6,917 bases of DNA. Source: Lachnospiraceae bacterium (lineage in GTDB: Bacteria > Bacillota > Clostridia > Lachnospirales > Lachnospiraceae). A model generated the notes under the pieces. That model made no database searches. It was not told the origin of the DNA and was given only the letters and a program-made list of their open reading frames with translations. Location: contig JAGCXJ010000296.1 in assembly GCA_017961385.1 (NCBI GenBank), positions 1 to 6,917 on the forward strand, in the 5' to 3' direction. Of this stretch, positions 6,626 through 6,917 are shown piece after piece. Position 1 is the stretch's first letter, and the number at the start of each line of letters is the position of its first letter. Position numbers and translations under genes: made by a program.

Positions 6626-6917
6626 TGGCTAGAGTACTTATTATAGGCTGCGGCGGTGTCGCATCGGTAGCTATTCACAAATGCTGTCAGAACAGCGAGG
6701 TATTTGATGAGATAATGATCGCAAGCAGGACTGTTTCAAAATGCGATGCATTAAAAGACAAGCTTTCGTCAAAGACCAAAACCAAGATATCAACGGCAAA
6801 GGTAAATGCCGACAATGTTGATGAAGTCATAGCGCTTATAACTGACTACAAGCCTGATGCCGTACTAAATCTTGCTCTTCCCTATCAGGATCTTACGATA
6901 ATGGATGCGTGTGTCGC
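6625..6917 (+). CDS. Saccharopine dehydrogenase family protein, probable carboxynorspermidine/carboxyspermidine dehydrogenase (3' end outside the window)
   Basis: The first 97 residues of a gene that runs off the right edge; the family is normally about 400 residues, so roughly a quarter is visible. The N-terminus MARVLIIGCGGVASVAIHKC is a Rossmann dinucleotide loop (G8, G10, G11), followed by ASRT (33-36), whose serine and arginine suit NADPH binding, and by PDAVLNLALPYQDLTIMDAC (77-96), typical of the saccharopine dehydrogenase superfamily. In polyamine clusters this branch condenses a diamine with aspartate semialdehyde and reduces the imine to carboxynorspermidine or carboxyspermidine, which a separate decarboxylase (NspC type) then converts to the triamine. 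That partner would be expected just downstream. The ATG overlaps the preceding stop by one base (TAATG) and has a strong ribosome binding site. True lysine-pathway saccharopine dehydrogenase is the alternative; the context argues against it. Confidence 0.85.
   Translation, partial: MARVLIIGCGGVASVAIHKCCQNSEVFDEIMIASRTVSKCDALKDKLSSKTKTKISTAKVNADNVDEVIALITDYKPDAVLNLALPYQDLTIMDACV

Overview
The window looks like chromosomal DNA from a Bacillota of the Lachnospiraceae type. It is moderately AT-rich, arginine is coded mainly by AGA/AGG, Shine-Dalgarno sites are of the AAGGAG kind, and the recognisable proteins most resemble clostridial families. The genus cannot be fixed from this sequence. There are six protein genes, two of them cut by the window edges, and no RNA gene, insertion sequence, CRISPR array or phage gene was seen.

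Left part (1-2772, + strand): the 3' portion of a large beta-propeller (WD40-like) protein whose N-terminal domain lies before the window, followed 20 bases later by a small FMN-binding split-barrel (pyridoxamine phosphate oxidase family) protein. A strong hairpin with runs of A and T on its two sides ends this unit. It also serves the converging gene on the other strand.

Middle (2793-4286): a 12-helix major facilitator transporter of the oxalate/formate antiporter-like (OFA) group on the - strand, then a 159-base divergent intergenic region. That region holds a good - strand promoter, a cluster of ATAAGC half-sites that could be an operator, and a candidate + strand promoter placed unusually close to the next start codon.

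Right part (4287-6917, + strand): the start of a polyamine operon. It encodes a fold-type I Orn/Lys/Arg decarboxylase (probably making agmatine, or else putrescine or cadaverine), an aminopropyltransferase (spermidine synthase family), and the N-terminal third of a carboxynorspermidine/saccharopine dehydrogenase-like enzyme whose start overlaps the synthase stop by one base. The decarboxylase would supply the diamine backbone or its precursor. The other two enzymes represent two different known ways of adding an aminopropyl arm, which makes their pairing in one operon the main metabolic point of interest.

Nothing here is clearly a new system. The best leads are the missing N-terminal domain of the propeller protein (possibly a TIR-type or other signalling domain), altered ligand-contact residues in the aminopropyltransferase, and the possibly leaderless decarboxylase mRNA.
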